Shown here in pieces: positions 45,971 through 54,730 of a stretch of DNA of 64,000 nucleotides. Position 1 is the first letter of the stretch; each line of letters opens with the position of its first letter. The notes under the pieces were generated by a model that saw nothing but the letters and a program-made list of their open reading frames with translations, made no database searches and had not been told where the DNA came from. Where the stretch lies: the NCBI GenBank assembly GCA_016182795.1, contig JACPFW010000005.1, forward strand, positions 101,064 to 165,063, given 5' to 3'. The position numbers and the translations under genes were made by a program. This DNA comes from Gemmatimonadota bacterium (GTDB lineage: Bacteria; Gemmatimonadota; Gemmatimonadetes; Gemmatimonadales; Gemmatimonadaceae).

Positions 45971-46619
45971 GCGCTGAAGTCTCGCGCCGCGCATGCCACC
46001 AGCGCCAGCCAAGGAGCAGCGCAAACACCGCGCTATACAGGATCGGCTCGCCGATGTCGGCCTTCACCGACATCCACCAGTGAATGATGCCGAGCACCGG
46101 CACCACGTACGCCAGCCGATGCAGGGTCACCCAGCGCCGCTTGAGTCGCGCGATAGACGCACGCGTGGACGTCAGGGCGAGCGGCAGCATCACCAGCAGA
46201 GCCGCAAATCCGACGATGATATACGTGCGCTTCGTCAAGTCCTTTGCCAGCTCGCCGCCGTCCAGCTGAATATCGATCAGCGCGTACCACAGGAAATGGG
46301 CGAGACCGTAGCAAAACGCGGTCACGCCGAAGGTGCGTCGGTCTTTCTGCAGCCAATTCCACCCGAGGAGCCGTCGCGCGGGCGTGACCGCCAGCGCCGC
46401 CACGAGATACTTGATCGTGAGCTGGCCGAGAATCAGTTCGCCCTCTTTCACGGGATTCGATCCGAGCCAGCGCGTGCCCATCAGGAAATCGGAGAGCACG
46501 CCGGCGGCAACGCCGAGTCCCGGCACGAGCACCGCGGCCCACACCGCCCACGGCCACCACCGTGGCCGCCCGATCGCGCGCACCGCGGCGGGCGCCGTCC
46601 ACCACACGCCGCCGCCCAT
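45936..46619 (-). CDS. msrQ: Haem-binding membrane subunit of methionine sulfoxide reductase
   Basis: 227 residues from the ATG at 46619, overlapping the msrP stop by one base (TGATG). Six helices of the ferric-reductase-like fold: GQLTIKYLVAALAVTPAR, GVTAFCYGLAHFLWYAL and LKRRWVTLHRLAYVVPVLGIIHWW, with the haem-ligand histidines. MsrQ passes electrons from quinones to MsrP in the periplasm. The end overlaps the RNA methyltransferase start by 35 nt. Confidence 0.94.
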   Translation of the reverse strand: MGGGVWWTAPAAVRAIGRPRWWPWAVWAAVLVPGLGVAAGVLSDFLMGTRWLGSNPVKEGELILGQLTIKYLVAALAVTPARRLLGWNWLQKDRRTFGVTAFCYGLAHFLWYALIDIQLDGGELAKDLTKRTYIIVGFAALLVMLPLALTSTRASIARLKRRWVTLHRLAYVVPVLGIIHWWMSVKADIGEPILYSAVFALLLGWRWWHARRETSAHATATISGRSA

Positions 46620-47566
46620 CAGTAGTTCTTTCGCAGATCCATGCCCGCGTACAGCGAACTGACCTGGTTGGCGTAGCCATTGAACATCAGCGTCGGCCGG
46701 CGCAGGAACTCGCCGATGCGGCGCTCCTTCGCCTGACTCCATCGCGGATGGTCGACCGTCGGATTGACGTTGGAGTAGAACCCATATTCGTCGGGTGCCG
46801 ACACATTCCACGCCGTCGCCGGCTGCGTGTCGGTGAGCCGGATGCGCACGATCGACTTGATGCCCTTGAATCCGTACTTCCACGGCACCACGAGCCGCAG
46901 CGGTGCGCCGTTCTGGTTGGGCAGGTCCCGTCCGTACACGCCACTCACGAGGAGCGTCAGCGGATGCATCGCCTCGTCCAGACGCAGTCCTTCCGCGTAC
47001 GGCCACCGCAGCACCGGATACCGCTGGCCCGGCATGCGCGACGGATCGTACAGCGTCGTGAACTCCACGAACTTCGCACCGGGCGTCGGCTCCGCCCGCT
47101 TGAGCACGTCGGCCAGCATGATGCCGCGCCACGGCACCACCATCGACCACGCCTCGACGCAGCGGTGGCGGTAGATGCGGTCCTCCACCACGCTCGGCTT
47201 CAGCAGATCGTCGATCGCGTAGTTACCGGGCTTTTTGACGAGGCCCTCCACCTTCACCGACCACGGCCGCGGCTTGAAACCGCGCGACAGTTCGGCCGGA
47301 TCGTCCTTGTTCGTGCCGAACTCGTAAAAGTTGTTGTAGGTGGTGACATCTTCCCACGGCGTTGGCTTGTCGTCGGCCTGCAGACCGTACGGCTTGCCGG
47401 ACGCCTGCTGGGCCGCGGCGTCTCGCGGCAGCAGCGCGCCCACGCCGACGATGGCGCCGACCGTCAGACCGGCGGCGGCCAGCCATTCGCGGCGGCTGAG
47501 GTACAGCGACTCGGGGGTGATCTCCGACGAGCGGAGATCCGTGGGGCCGGCGGAACGAATCAGCAT
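46619..47566 (-). CDS. msrP: Periplasmic molybdenum methionine sulfoxide reductase, catalytic subunit
   Basis: 315 residues with a Tat signal ([12 protein letters not shown], cleavage near AAAQQ). The molybdenum-ligating cysteine sits in [46 protein letters not shown] are family-typical. Reduces methionine sulfoxide in periplasmic proteins. First gene of a four-gene overlapping unit; the MOSC gene at the end may relate to the molybdenum cofactor. Confidence 0.96.
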   Translation of the reverse strand: MLIRSAGPTDLRSSEITPESLYLSRREWLAAAGLTVGAIVGVGALLPRDAAAQQASGKPYGLQADDKPTPWEDVTTYNNFYEFGTNKDDPAELSRGFKPRPWSVKVEGLVKKPGNYAIDDLLKPSVVEDRIYRHRCVEAWSMVVPWRGIMLADVLKRAEPTPGAKFVEFTTLYDPSRMPGQRYPVLRWPYAEGLRLDEAMHPLTLLVSGVYGRDLPNQNGAPLRLVVPWKYGFKGIKSIVRIRLTDTQPATAWNVSAPDEYGFYSNVNPTVDHPRWSQAKERRIGEFLRRPTLMFNGYANQVSSLYAGMDLRKNY

Positions 47567-47668
47567 GGGATGGGGGGCTGTAGGTAGCTGACGTACCTGC
47601 GCAACGGCGCCGCGGTTCCCGCAGGCGGGCTGACGGGTCCGCGTGTGGAGCGTAACTTCAAGCAGTAT

Positions 47669-47687
47669 GGGCAGGCAATCCCTGCCC
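47669..47687. promoter_or_regulatory. Small inverted repeat in the msrP/mscS divergent region
   Basis: Seven-base arms (47669-47675 and 47681-47687) flank a 5-nt spacer in the 180-bp gap between divergent msrP and the MscS gene. It could be an operator or a hairpin. No further support. Confidence 0.25.
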
Positions 47688-47749
47688 TGCGCTCAACGCC
47701 AGCCGCCCGCCGTTCGTTCGCCTAGCCCCTTCCGAACCCGCTGCCCGTG

Positions 47750-48850
47750 ATGCAACCCGACTCCACCGGAACCCTCGACCGCGCAGCGGACGCCGCCGGC
47801 CGGCTCGTCGCCGACGGGGCGTTCCTTGGCAGCACCACGGAGCAGTGGCTGCAGGCCGCGGCCGCGGCCGCGGGCGGTGTGGCCCTGCTGTGGGTGCTGC
47901 GCCGCCTCACCGAACGCCGGCTCGCCCATCTCGCCGAGCAGACCGAGACGGTCGCCGACGATTTTGCCATCGAACTCGTTCGCGGCATTCGCCCGTCGCT
48001 CTTCGTCTTCGTCGCGCTCGTCGGGATCGATGCCTTCATCGCCTTCCCGTCGCCCGCCAACGAGGCGGTGCGGATCGTCAAGATCCTGGCGCTCGTTCTG
48101 CAGGGCTTTGCGTGGACCAACGTCATTGTCGCGTTCTGGCTGGGACAGTGGTCGCGCAACAACCCGCAGCAGAGTGACCGCACCACCATCGCCGCCCTCG
48201 GCTTCGGCGTGCGACTCGCCCTGTGGGTGCTGCTCGTCCTGCTTGCCCTGCAGAACTACGGCGTCAACATCACGACGCTCATCACCGGTCTTGGCGTCGG
48301 CGGCATCGCCATTGCGCTCGCCGTGCAGAACGTGCTCGGCGACCTGTTCGCCGCGCTGTCCATCGTGCTCGACAAGCCATTCCTCGTCGGCGACTACGTA
48401 GTGGTCGATCAACTCGAGGGAACGGTGGAGAAGGTGGGGTTGAAGACGACGCGCATCCGCAGCTTGAGTGGCGAGCAGATCGTATTCTCGAACGCCGATC
48501 TGCTGAAGAGCCGCATTCGCAATTATGCGGGAATTATGGGACGACGTTTCCTGGTGCAGACCACCGTGACACTCGGAACGGACGCGGGCCGGCTGTCTGT
48601 CGTGCCCGACATCTTCCGCAAGGCAGTCGAAGGCCAGCCGTATGTGACCTTCCAGCGGTCGCACCTCGTTGGGTCGACGCTCGCCGGTCACGAGTTCGAG
48701 ACGGCGTTCGTGGTGGTGCACCCGGAGTACCTCGTGGCGATGGACGCGCGCCAAGCGATCCTGCTGCGCGTCTACTCCGCGTTGGAACGCGAAGGCATCG
48801 TCCTCGCCGCCCCCGCCACCGCGCTCCAGCCCAAGCGGGGCACCGCGTGA
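47750..48850 (+). CDS. MscS-family mechanosensitive channel
   Basis: 366 residues (ATG at 47750; GTG at 47747 also possible). Four hydrophobic helices, the pore-lining helix being TTLITGLGVGGIAIALAVQN, followed by the beta domain with FLVGDYVVVDQLEGTVEKVGLKTT and GEQIVFSNADLLKSRIRNY. Cytoplasmic membrane; releases solutes on hypo-osmotic shock. The stop overlaps the GTG of the ABC permease as GTGA, an uncommon coupling. Confidence 0.9.
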   Translation: MQPDSTGTLDRAADAAGRLVADGAFLGSTTEQWLQAAAAAAGGVALLWVLRRLTERRLAHLAEQTETVADDFAIELVRGIRPSLFVFVALVGIDAFIAFPSPANEAVRIVKILALVLQGFAWTNVIVAFWLGQWSRNNPQQSDRTTIAALGFGVRLALWVLLVLLALQNYGVNITTLITGLGVGGIAIALAVQNVLGDLFAALSIVLDKPFLVGDYVVVDQLEGTVEKVGLKTTRIRSLSGEQIVFSNADLLKSRIRNYAGIMGRRFLVQTTVTLGTDAGRLSVVPDIFRKAVEGQPYVTFQRSHLVGSTLAGHEFETAFVVVHPEYLVAMDARQAILLRVYSALEREGIVLAAPATALQPKRGTA

Positions 48851-49674
48851 TCTCTCGAGTCGTTGTCCGAATTGGCACTGGGAGTCGGACACCGTTTCGC
48901 ACGGCGCGCGAGATCTGGCACTATCGCGACCTCTTTTGGGCACTCGGCGCACGCGACTTGCGCCTCCGCTACAGGCAGACCTTCCTTGGCGTGGCGTGGG
49001 TGGTGCTCCAGCCGTTGGTCGCCGCGGGGATTTTCGCCTTTGTCTTCGGTCGCATCGCACGCGTCTCCACGGATGGGCAACCCTATCTGCTGTTTTCGCT
49101 CGCCGCGCTCACCGGCTGGAACTACTTCGCCAACGTGTTGACGCGCGCCAGCACGAGCCTGATCCAGAATCCGCAGCTCGTGACGCGCGTGTACTTTCCG
49201 CGGCTCATCCTGCCGATTGCGGTCGTGCCCGCCGTGCTGGTGGACCTCATCGTCACGACGATTGCCTTCGTCGGCATCGCACTTGCTCAGGGGCGTGCGC
49301 CGTCGGGCAACCTGTTTGCACTTCCCCTCGCCGTTCTGCTCTTCACCGTGCTGGCCCTCGGTGCCGGGTTCGCGGCGGCAGCGCTCGCCGTGCGCTACCG
49401 CGACGTGCAGTACCTCCTGCCCGTCGCCATCCAGATGGCGCTCTACGCCAGCCCGGTCGCCTACTCAGCGTTCGCCGTTCCCGCCGAGTGGCTCGCCGTG
49501 TATTACGCGAACCCATTGGCCGCGCCGATCGAGCTGATGCGCTGGTCCCTCTTGGGTACGCCAGCCCCGACCTTCAATCATCTCGCCTACAGCGTTGCCG
49601 CGGCGTTGACACTCTGGCTGACTGGTTCGTGGATCTTCCGGCGCATCGAGCGGAGCTTCGCCGATGAGATCTGA
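48847..49674 (+). CDS. ABC-2 type polysaccharide export permease (Wzm-like)
   Basis: 275 residues from the GTG at 48847. Six helices; the signature DLRLRYRQTFLGVAWVVLQPLV and the region VRYRDVQYLLPVAIQMALYASPVAYS are typical of O-antigen/teichoic acid exporters. With the next gene it should form an ABC exporter moving undecaprenyl-linked polysaccharide to the periplasm. Overlaps the ATPase gene by 11 nt. Confidence 0.93.
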   Translation: MISRVVVRIGTGSRTPFRTAREIWHYRDLFWALGARDLRLRYRQTFLGVAWVVLQPLVAAGIFAFVFGRIARVSTDGQPYLLFSLAALTGWNYFANVLTRASTSLIQNPQLVTRVYFPRLILPIAVVPAVLVDLIVTTIAFVGIALAQGRAPSGNLFALPLAVLLFTVLALGAGFAAAALAVRYRDVQYLLPVAIQMALYASPVAYSAFAVPAEWLAVYYANPLAAPIELMRWSLLGTPAPTFNHLAYSVAAALTLWLTGSWIFRRIERSFADEI

Positions 49675-50899
49675 CGAGATCGCCATCCGAGCTGAAGGCC
49701 TTGGCAAGGCGTACACCATCGGGCGCGGGCCACGCGCGACAACCCTCGCCGAGCGACTGGTGAAGGCCGCGCGCCATTCGTTCACCCCCGACACGGGTGA
49801 GCGTTTCTGGGCACTGCGCGACGCCTCATTCGAGATACCGGTCGGCCAGGCGGTGGGCATCATCGGACGCAATGGCGCCGGGAAGAGCACACTCCTCAAG
49901 CTACTCAGCCGCATCACCGCACCGTCTACCGGCTGGGCAGAGCTCCACGGGCGGGTGGGTTCGCTCATCGAAGTGGGCACCGGATTCCACCCTGAGCTCA
50001 CGGGTCGCGAGAACGTGTACCTCAATGGTGCGATCCTCGGCATGCGTCGCCGAGAAGTGACGCAACGCTTCGATGAGATCGTGGCGTTTGCCGGCATTGA
50101 GCGATTCCTCGATACGCCTGTGAAGCGCTTCAGCAGCGGCATGTACACGCGCCTTGCGTTTGCCGTGGCAGCGCACCTCGATGCCGAGATCCTCGTTGTT
50201 GACGAGGTGCTTGCGGTCGGCGACCAGGAATTCCAGCGCAGGTGCCTCGGCAAAATGGGTGAGGTGGCGAACGCTGGCCGGACCATCCTGTTTGTCAGCC
50301 ACTCTCTGCACGCGATTTCCACCCTCACCTCGCGCACGCTGGTCCTTGAGGGAGGGCGCATCGCCTTTGACGGCACCACAAGCGCTGGCCTCGCATTCTA
50401 CCGCGCGCTGCAGGCCGACGGGGCCGATTCGGTGCACGCGTACCGTGCGCCTGCCGGCCGCACCGGCGTACACGTGGCGGAGGGACGAGTTGTCACCTCC
50501 ATTGCCGATGGAATGCATCGACACGGCGAACCGTTCGCCCTTTCCTTCACGCTCGACGTCCCTGAGCCGGTGAGCCAGCTCTGCTTCTCGGTGCACATTC
50601 ACGACGAGACCGACCGCGCCGTCAACCATTTTTGGATCTACGGTGATGGCCCGGCATTCCGCAGCGCCACCGGTCGGTTCGAGGTGCGCATCGATGTGCC
50701 GACGTATCGTCTGGCGATGGGGCGTTACACGGTCGCGGTTTGGGTGACCGACCGCGCGACGCACCAGATCTTCGAACACCTCACGAATCTCTGCCCATTT
50801 GAGGTGACCATGGACGGCTTGGCTCGTGCAGACTACGACTGGAGCCCTGACCACATGGTGTACGCGGAAGACTATACGTTCCGTGTCACCCGGATATAG
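49664..50899 (+). CDS. ABC exporter ATPase with glycan-binding C-domain (Wzt-like)
   Basis: 411 residues. Walker A GRNGAGKSTLLKLL, signature FSSGMYTRLAFAVA, Walker B ILVVDEVLAVGDQEFQ, H-loop FVSHS. Residues about 260-411 form a beta-rich C-terminal domain (EPFALSFTLDVPEPVSQLCF, VEVRIDVPTYRLAMGRY-like region) as in Wzt proteins that recognise terminally modified O-antigen. This implies the glycan carries a chain-terminating cap. Cytoplasmic face of the membrane. Confidence 0.93.
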   Translation: MRSDEIAIRAEGLGKAYTIGRGPRATTLAERLVKAARHSFTPDTGERFWALRDASFEIPVGQAVGIIGRNGAGKSTLLKLLSRITAPSTGWAELHGRVGSLIEVGTGFHPELTGRENVYLNGAILGMRRREVTQRFDEIVAFAGIERFLDTPVKRFSSGMYTRLAFAVAAHLDAEILVVDEVLAVGDQEFQRRCLGKMGEVANAGRTILFVSHSLHAISTLTSRTLVLEGGRIAFDGTTSAGLAFYRALQADGADSVHAYRAPAGRTGVHVAEGRVVTSIADGMHRHGEPFALSFTLDVPEPVSQLCFSVHIHDETDRAVNHFWIYGDGPAFRSATGRFEVRIDVPTYRLAMGRYTVAVWVTDRATHQIFEHLTNLCPFEVTMDGLARADYDWSPDHMVYAEDYTFRVTRI

Positions 50900-50976
50900 C
50901 TCGTTCGCTCTGCGGCGCGCCTGACGAGCGGGTACGCGTCGGGAAGCACCGCTGCCGCCTTCACCCCAGAGGTCCC

Positions 50977-51414
50977 ATGCCGAGCAAGATCCAGAATTAC
51001 GGGAACCACACGCGATTCGAACCGTTCTACCACTTCATCGCCACACCGATCGTGCTGCTGAATCTCATCGTGCAAATCCGGCACGCCTATTATTCGCCGA
51101 CGCGTTATGCGCTGTGGAACGTCGTGCTCGCCGCTGGCCTGTGCGCGATCGTCGCGTCGATGCGCCTGATGGCGCTCTCCGTGCAGAACCGCGTGATCCG
51201 CCTGGAAATGCGGCTGCGCCTGCGCGAGGTGCTACCGGCGTCGATGCACGGCGACATCGGCAAGCTGACCGTCACGCAACTCGTCGGCCTTCGCTTCGCC
51301 AGCGACGCCGAACTGCCGGGCCTCGTGCAGCGCGTGCTGTCGGGCGAGCTCGCCGATCTGAAAGCGATCAAGCTTGCCGTGAAGGACTGGCAGGCCGACT
51401 GGCTACGGGCGTAG
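50977..51414 (+). CDS. DUF6526 family membrane protein
   Basis: 145 residues. QNYGNHTRFEPFYHFIATPIV at the N-terminus matches the DUF6526 pattern, with two hydrophobic helices (about 22-42 and 52-70), then a soluble helical part (RLRLREVLPASMHGDIGKLT). Function unknown. It follows the exporter by 77 nt and converges with the interrupted acyltransferase, overlapping its 3' end by 12 nt. Confidence 0.75.
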   Translation: MPSKIQNYGNHTRFEPFYHFIATPIVLLNLIVQIRHAYYSPTRYALWNVVLAAGLCAIVASMRLMALSVQNRVIRLEMRLRLREVLPASMHGDIGKLTVTQLVGLRFASDAELPGLVQRVLSGELADLKAIKLAVKDWQADWLRA

Positions 51415-52480
51415 CTCACGCTTGGCTGACGTGGTGCGATCGCGCCACGTCAGCACGGGACGCTCAACCGCGTAGTACGGCGCCGCGGCCGCCGCGAAGG
51501 TGAGCTGCAAGTTCAGTGGAAACGACGTCCAGACGCGTGTGTCGTGGCGATTGAGAAAGACTTCCTGCCACAGGTACCGCGAGCACGAAATACGGCCGAT
51601 CCCGACCAAGGGCGGCAGGGAGAGAAGCCGCACACCCAGCGACGAACGCGCGGTCGCGGCCATGTCGATCAACCGGGCCACGGCTGCGATCGTGCCAATT
51701 GAGGTGATCTCGCGGAGCCGCCAATGCCCGAGCCCGGTCCACGCGACGATCCCGCCGACCACCGTCAGCACGAGCCACCGGTCGCTCGCGCGCAGCCTGC
51801 GGTACCACTGCGCCCCCTGCAACCGCGGACGCAGTAACGCGAGCAACACGCCCGCGCCCAACCAGTCCGCGTACCAAAGAAAGGGATTGACGACAATGAC
51901 CAGCGACGGCAGCACCGTAAACAGCGCGAGCGCACGGAACGCAGGAACAAGAACGGCAAGCCCGGCCAACAGCCAAACCGCCAGGTGCGGCGTGAGCAGA
52001 ACGAGCAACGCGGGCCAGAGCAGGTAGAACTATTCCTCTACCGCCAGGCTCCAGAGGCACCCAATCGACCACGTGCGTGGCGTCCGCTCGCCGAGCACGA
52101 AGTTGATCGTAAAGGCCGCACCCGCGAGCAGTTCCCTCGGTATCAGCTCTACGACGCCGGTCGCGGTCAGCCACACAAGCGTGGCAAGGACGACCTATGC
52201 GGAAGGGAAGATGTGCAGGGCGCGCCGCCAGTAGAACGTCCGCAGCGAAATCGTGCCCGTCGCCGCCAATTCGTGCATCAGCAACCCGGTGATCAGATAC
52301 CCCGAGATTACGAAGAAGACGAGGACGCCGAGATTCCCGGCGTCCAACCGCTGCTGGCGGTCTCGAGCCACTTCGGCGCTCCGGTCGTGCCACTGGCGTG
52401 GTGCAGGAGCACCAGCAACGTGGAGAGTGCACGCACGCCATCGAGCGCGGGAACCCGAGCCGTTGACGCGCGGCCTACGG
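51403..52480 (-). pseudogene. Acyltransferase-3 (OafA/YrhL) pseudogene: one frameshift and two in-frame TAG codons
   Basis: Reading minus-strand from about 52480, RVPALDGVRALSTLLVLLHH is the normal family N-terminus. A frameshift near 52335-52370 then moves to the frame of NLGVLVFFVISGYLIT. In that frame TAG occurs at 52197-52195 (FPSA*VVLAT, where Tyr is usual) and at 52032-52030 (SLAVEE*FYLLWP, where Gln is almost invariant). The rest (to 51403) is intact, with eight or so membrane helices and HDTRVWTSFPLN. A start codon is not found. O-acylation of the exported glycan is probably lost, although sequencing error or recoding is not excluded. Confidence 0.8.
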
Positions 52481-52482
52481 CG

Positions 52483-52974
52483 TCACGGCAAGAGTGAACG
52501 ATGCCAGCTGTCCGCGGCCCGGCGCTCGAACGTGGCGTCGTACGCCGCCCGATCCGTGATGGAGAGATCCATCACCGGGGTCTCCAAATCAACATGACCG
52601 CCGCGCGCGAGCTGTGCGAAGTCGTCGCGCGACACCGCGTGCACAAGGCCCTGTGCGTCACGATAGTAGACGAGTGCGCCATCGAGCAGAGTTGTCCCAA
52701 TGCCGCCCTCGATGCCCTTCAGCGCCCGGAACAACCCGTCAATCGAGCACCCCGAAGCACCCTCGCGCGCGACATCGACCCCGACCGCCAGGAACCGATC
52801 GTCACGCCAGTCGCGCCCGGCATAGAGCGGCTGGCCGTGCGCCTGCCACGTGCGCAAGAACGCGTCGACCGTCGCAAGCACTCGCTGGGCATCGATGTCA
52901 TCGATGGGAGCGGCCGCGCCAAAGATCCAGACGCGACTCGCCGGTGGCAGTTCGGCAAACGGGATAACGGGCAT
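52483..52974 (-). CDS. Conserved hypothetical protein, 163 aa
   Basis: 163 residues, no signal or membrane segment. Conserved-looking core: RVWIFGAAAPI, FLRTWQAHGQPLYAG, DRFLAVGVDV, ASGCSIDGLFRALKGIE, and DGALVYYRD. It resembles a small family, common in Bacteroidota, often mislabelled as an ABC transporter ATPase although no P-loop is present here. The stop is directly upstream of the interrupted acyltransferase. The 136 bp upstream separate it from a divergent GT-C gene. Function unknown. Confidence 0.7.
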   Translation of the reverse strand: MPVIPFAELPPASRVWIFGAAAPIDDIDAQRVLATVDAFLRTWQAHGQPLYAGRDWRDDRFLAVGVDVAREGASGCSIDGLFRALKGIEGGIGTTLLDGALVYYRDAQGLVHAVSRDDFAQLARGGHVDLETPVMDLSITDRAAYDATFERRAADSWHRSLLP

Positions 52975-53110
52975 GGTACGACCTCGGAGGACAAATTGGT
53001 GACTTCGCCGTGAATTCTAACACCCTTCGCGCGCCTCTCGCCGGCCTGGGTGCGTCGTTGCATCTTCGGCAGCAGCATGGAGTCCCCGTTTCGTCCACGG
53101 TCCCGCTTGC

Positions 53111-54730
53111 ATGACATCCTGGCAACCCTCCGACGACCGTCATCTGGACCACCCCACACCGCGCCGTGCGCGGTCGCTGACGCCGGTCGCCGCTGGGCTC
53201 GGTGCGGTGTCCGTCGTGACGGTCATCGTACTCACCGCGGGCGCCGGCGCGTTACTATCGCGCCCGCTCTGGCTCGACGAAGTCGTGACGCAGCTTGTCG
53301 CGATCGCGCCGCGCGGCATCCTCCATGCGCTTCGCGCCGGCGTCGATTTTCAGCCACCGCCGCACTACTGGCTCGTGAAGGTCGCTACCGTGCTGGGGGG
53401 AGGACCCACGTCGACGACGGCTCGTGCGCCCTCGGTGCTCGCCGCCTTGCTCACGGTCTTCACCGCCGCTGCCACGCTGCGCGCCACCGTGTCGTTGCCG
53501 GCGGCGCTGGCCGGTGCACTGGCGCTGGCGGCGCATCCATTGTTCGTGGCGCAGGCGTTCGAGGGGCGTCCGTACGCTCTGTGGATTCTGGCGTCGGCCC
53601 TGACGGCCGAGTCCCTTCGGGAAAACCGGGATCGACGCGCTTGGCTCGTCGCCGCCGCCGCAGTCGCGCTCGCGGTCACGCATTACTTCGGCGTGCTCTC
53701 CCTGGCCGCCGTCGGCATCGGCGCGCTCGTGCACGCCACACTGACGCGACGCGCTGGCGCTGCGGCCATCGCCCGGTCGGTGGCTCCGCTTGCCATCGGT
53801 GGGCTGGCGCTGCTCCTGCTCCTCCCGCTGGCGCAGGCGCAGCTCGCCGCCACCGGAGGACGCAGCTGGGTCGCGCCGGCGACGCCCGACGACATCCGCT
53901 TCTTTCTCGCATTCCCATGGGGATGGCACCCCGCGCTGTGGCTCATGCTCGCCGGAGTCCTGACCGTAGTCGGTCGGCGCGTCGCATGGATTGCCAACGT
54001 CCTGCCCCGCCGTATTGCGCCGCTCGGAGTCACCGACGCCGCATTGCTCGCGACGGCCCTGGTGCCCGTCTTTGTGGTGTTCGTCAGCGTCGCGTACAAA
54101 CCGGTGCTCGTACTGCGCTACTCTGCCCCTGCCGTGCTCGCCGTCGCCGCGCTGTGCGCGTACTCCGTCGAGCGATTCCCGCCGGTCATCCGCTGGGCGG
54201 CGGTCGCGTTGCTAGTCCGAGCTACCTACCTCTCCTTTCACTCCGCGTCGCTCGGCGCGCGCGAAGCCGAAACACAGTTCGCGCAGGAGGCGCAGTTGAT
54301 TCGCGCACTTGCGGCGCGCGGCACCCCGACCGTCTCTCCCTTCCGGCATGACTCGTATCGTCAGAGCCTGCCGGCAAACCGAGGCGAGCACGTGACGTGG
54401 ATCGAGCTGCCGGACTCGCTGCTCGAACGCGCCGGGCGCGCGCAGATCGCTGGCATGTCGCGCGACCTCCTCTCCGTCGAGCGCGACTTCGGACGCGCCG
54501 TGCACGCCGAGTTGCAGTTCCCAGGCCTCGTCAGCCTCGACGCCGTGCGCGGTGCACCCGAGGTTGCGCTACTGCGCGATCCTTCGCTGGCAGCCGCGGA
54601 TTCGCTCTGGCTTCCCGGTCGCTCCGCCTGCGCGCTTCGTCCCGACCTGGTCATCCATTCGCGTCCCGAGAACAGCGCGTCCTGCGCCGCGCTGCGTGCC
54701 GCCGTTCAGTCTGCGCCGAGCCGGCGGTAG
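53111..54730 (+). CDS. GT-C (GT39/PMT-like) membrane glycosyltransferase
   Basis: 539 residues, about ten helices. The first loop has LSRPLWLDEVVTQLVA, an Asp-Glu pair in the ArnT/PMT position, and VDFQPPPHYWLVK mirrors the conserved P-P-H region. The C-terminal 170 residues are soluble and periplasmic. Likely transfers a sugar from a polyprenyl donor outside the cytoplasmic membrane. The 3' end overlaps the convergent GT2 gene by 25 nt. Confidence 0.82.
   Translation: MTSWQPSDDRHLDHPTPRRARSLTPVAAGLGAVSVVTVIVLTAGAGALLSRPLWLDEVVTQLVAIAPRGILHALRAGVDFQPPPHYWLVKVATVLGGGPTSTTARAPSVLAALLTVFTAAATLRATVSLPAALAGALALAAHPLFVAQAFEGRPYALWILASALTAESLRENRDRRAWLVAAAAVALAVTHYFGVLSLAAVGIGALVHATLTRRAGAAAIARSVAPLAIGGLALLLLLPLAQAQLAATGGRSWVAPATPDDIRFFLAFPWGWHPALWLMLAGVLTVVGRRVAWIANVLPRRIAPLGVTDAALLATALVPVFVVFVSVAYKPVLVLRYSAPAVLAVAALCAYSVERFPPVIRWAAVALLVRATYLSFHSASLGAREAETQFAQEAQLIRALAARGTPTVSPFRHDSYRQSLPANRGEHVTWIELPDSLLERAGRAQIAGMSRDLLSVERDFGRAVHAELQFPGLVSLDAVRGAPEVALLRDPSLAAADSLWLPGRSACALRPDLVIHSRPENSASCAALRAAVQSAPSRR

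Noticed and set aside
44747..46087. 446-codon plus-strand frame opposite the RNA methyltransferase
   Set aside because: Antisense shadow; composition (Arg, His, Gln) is not that of a protein.
52483..52974. ABC transporter ATPase call for the 163-aa protein
   Set aside because: Related proteins may carry that label, but no Walker A, signature or Walker B motif is present.
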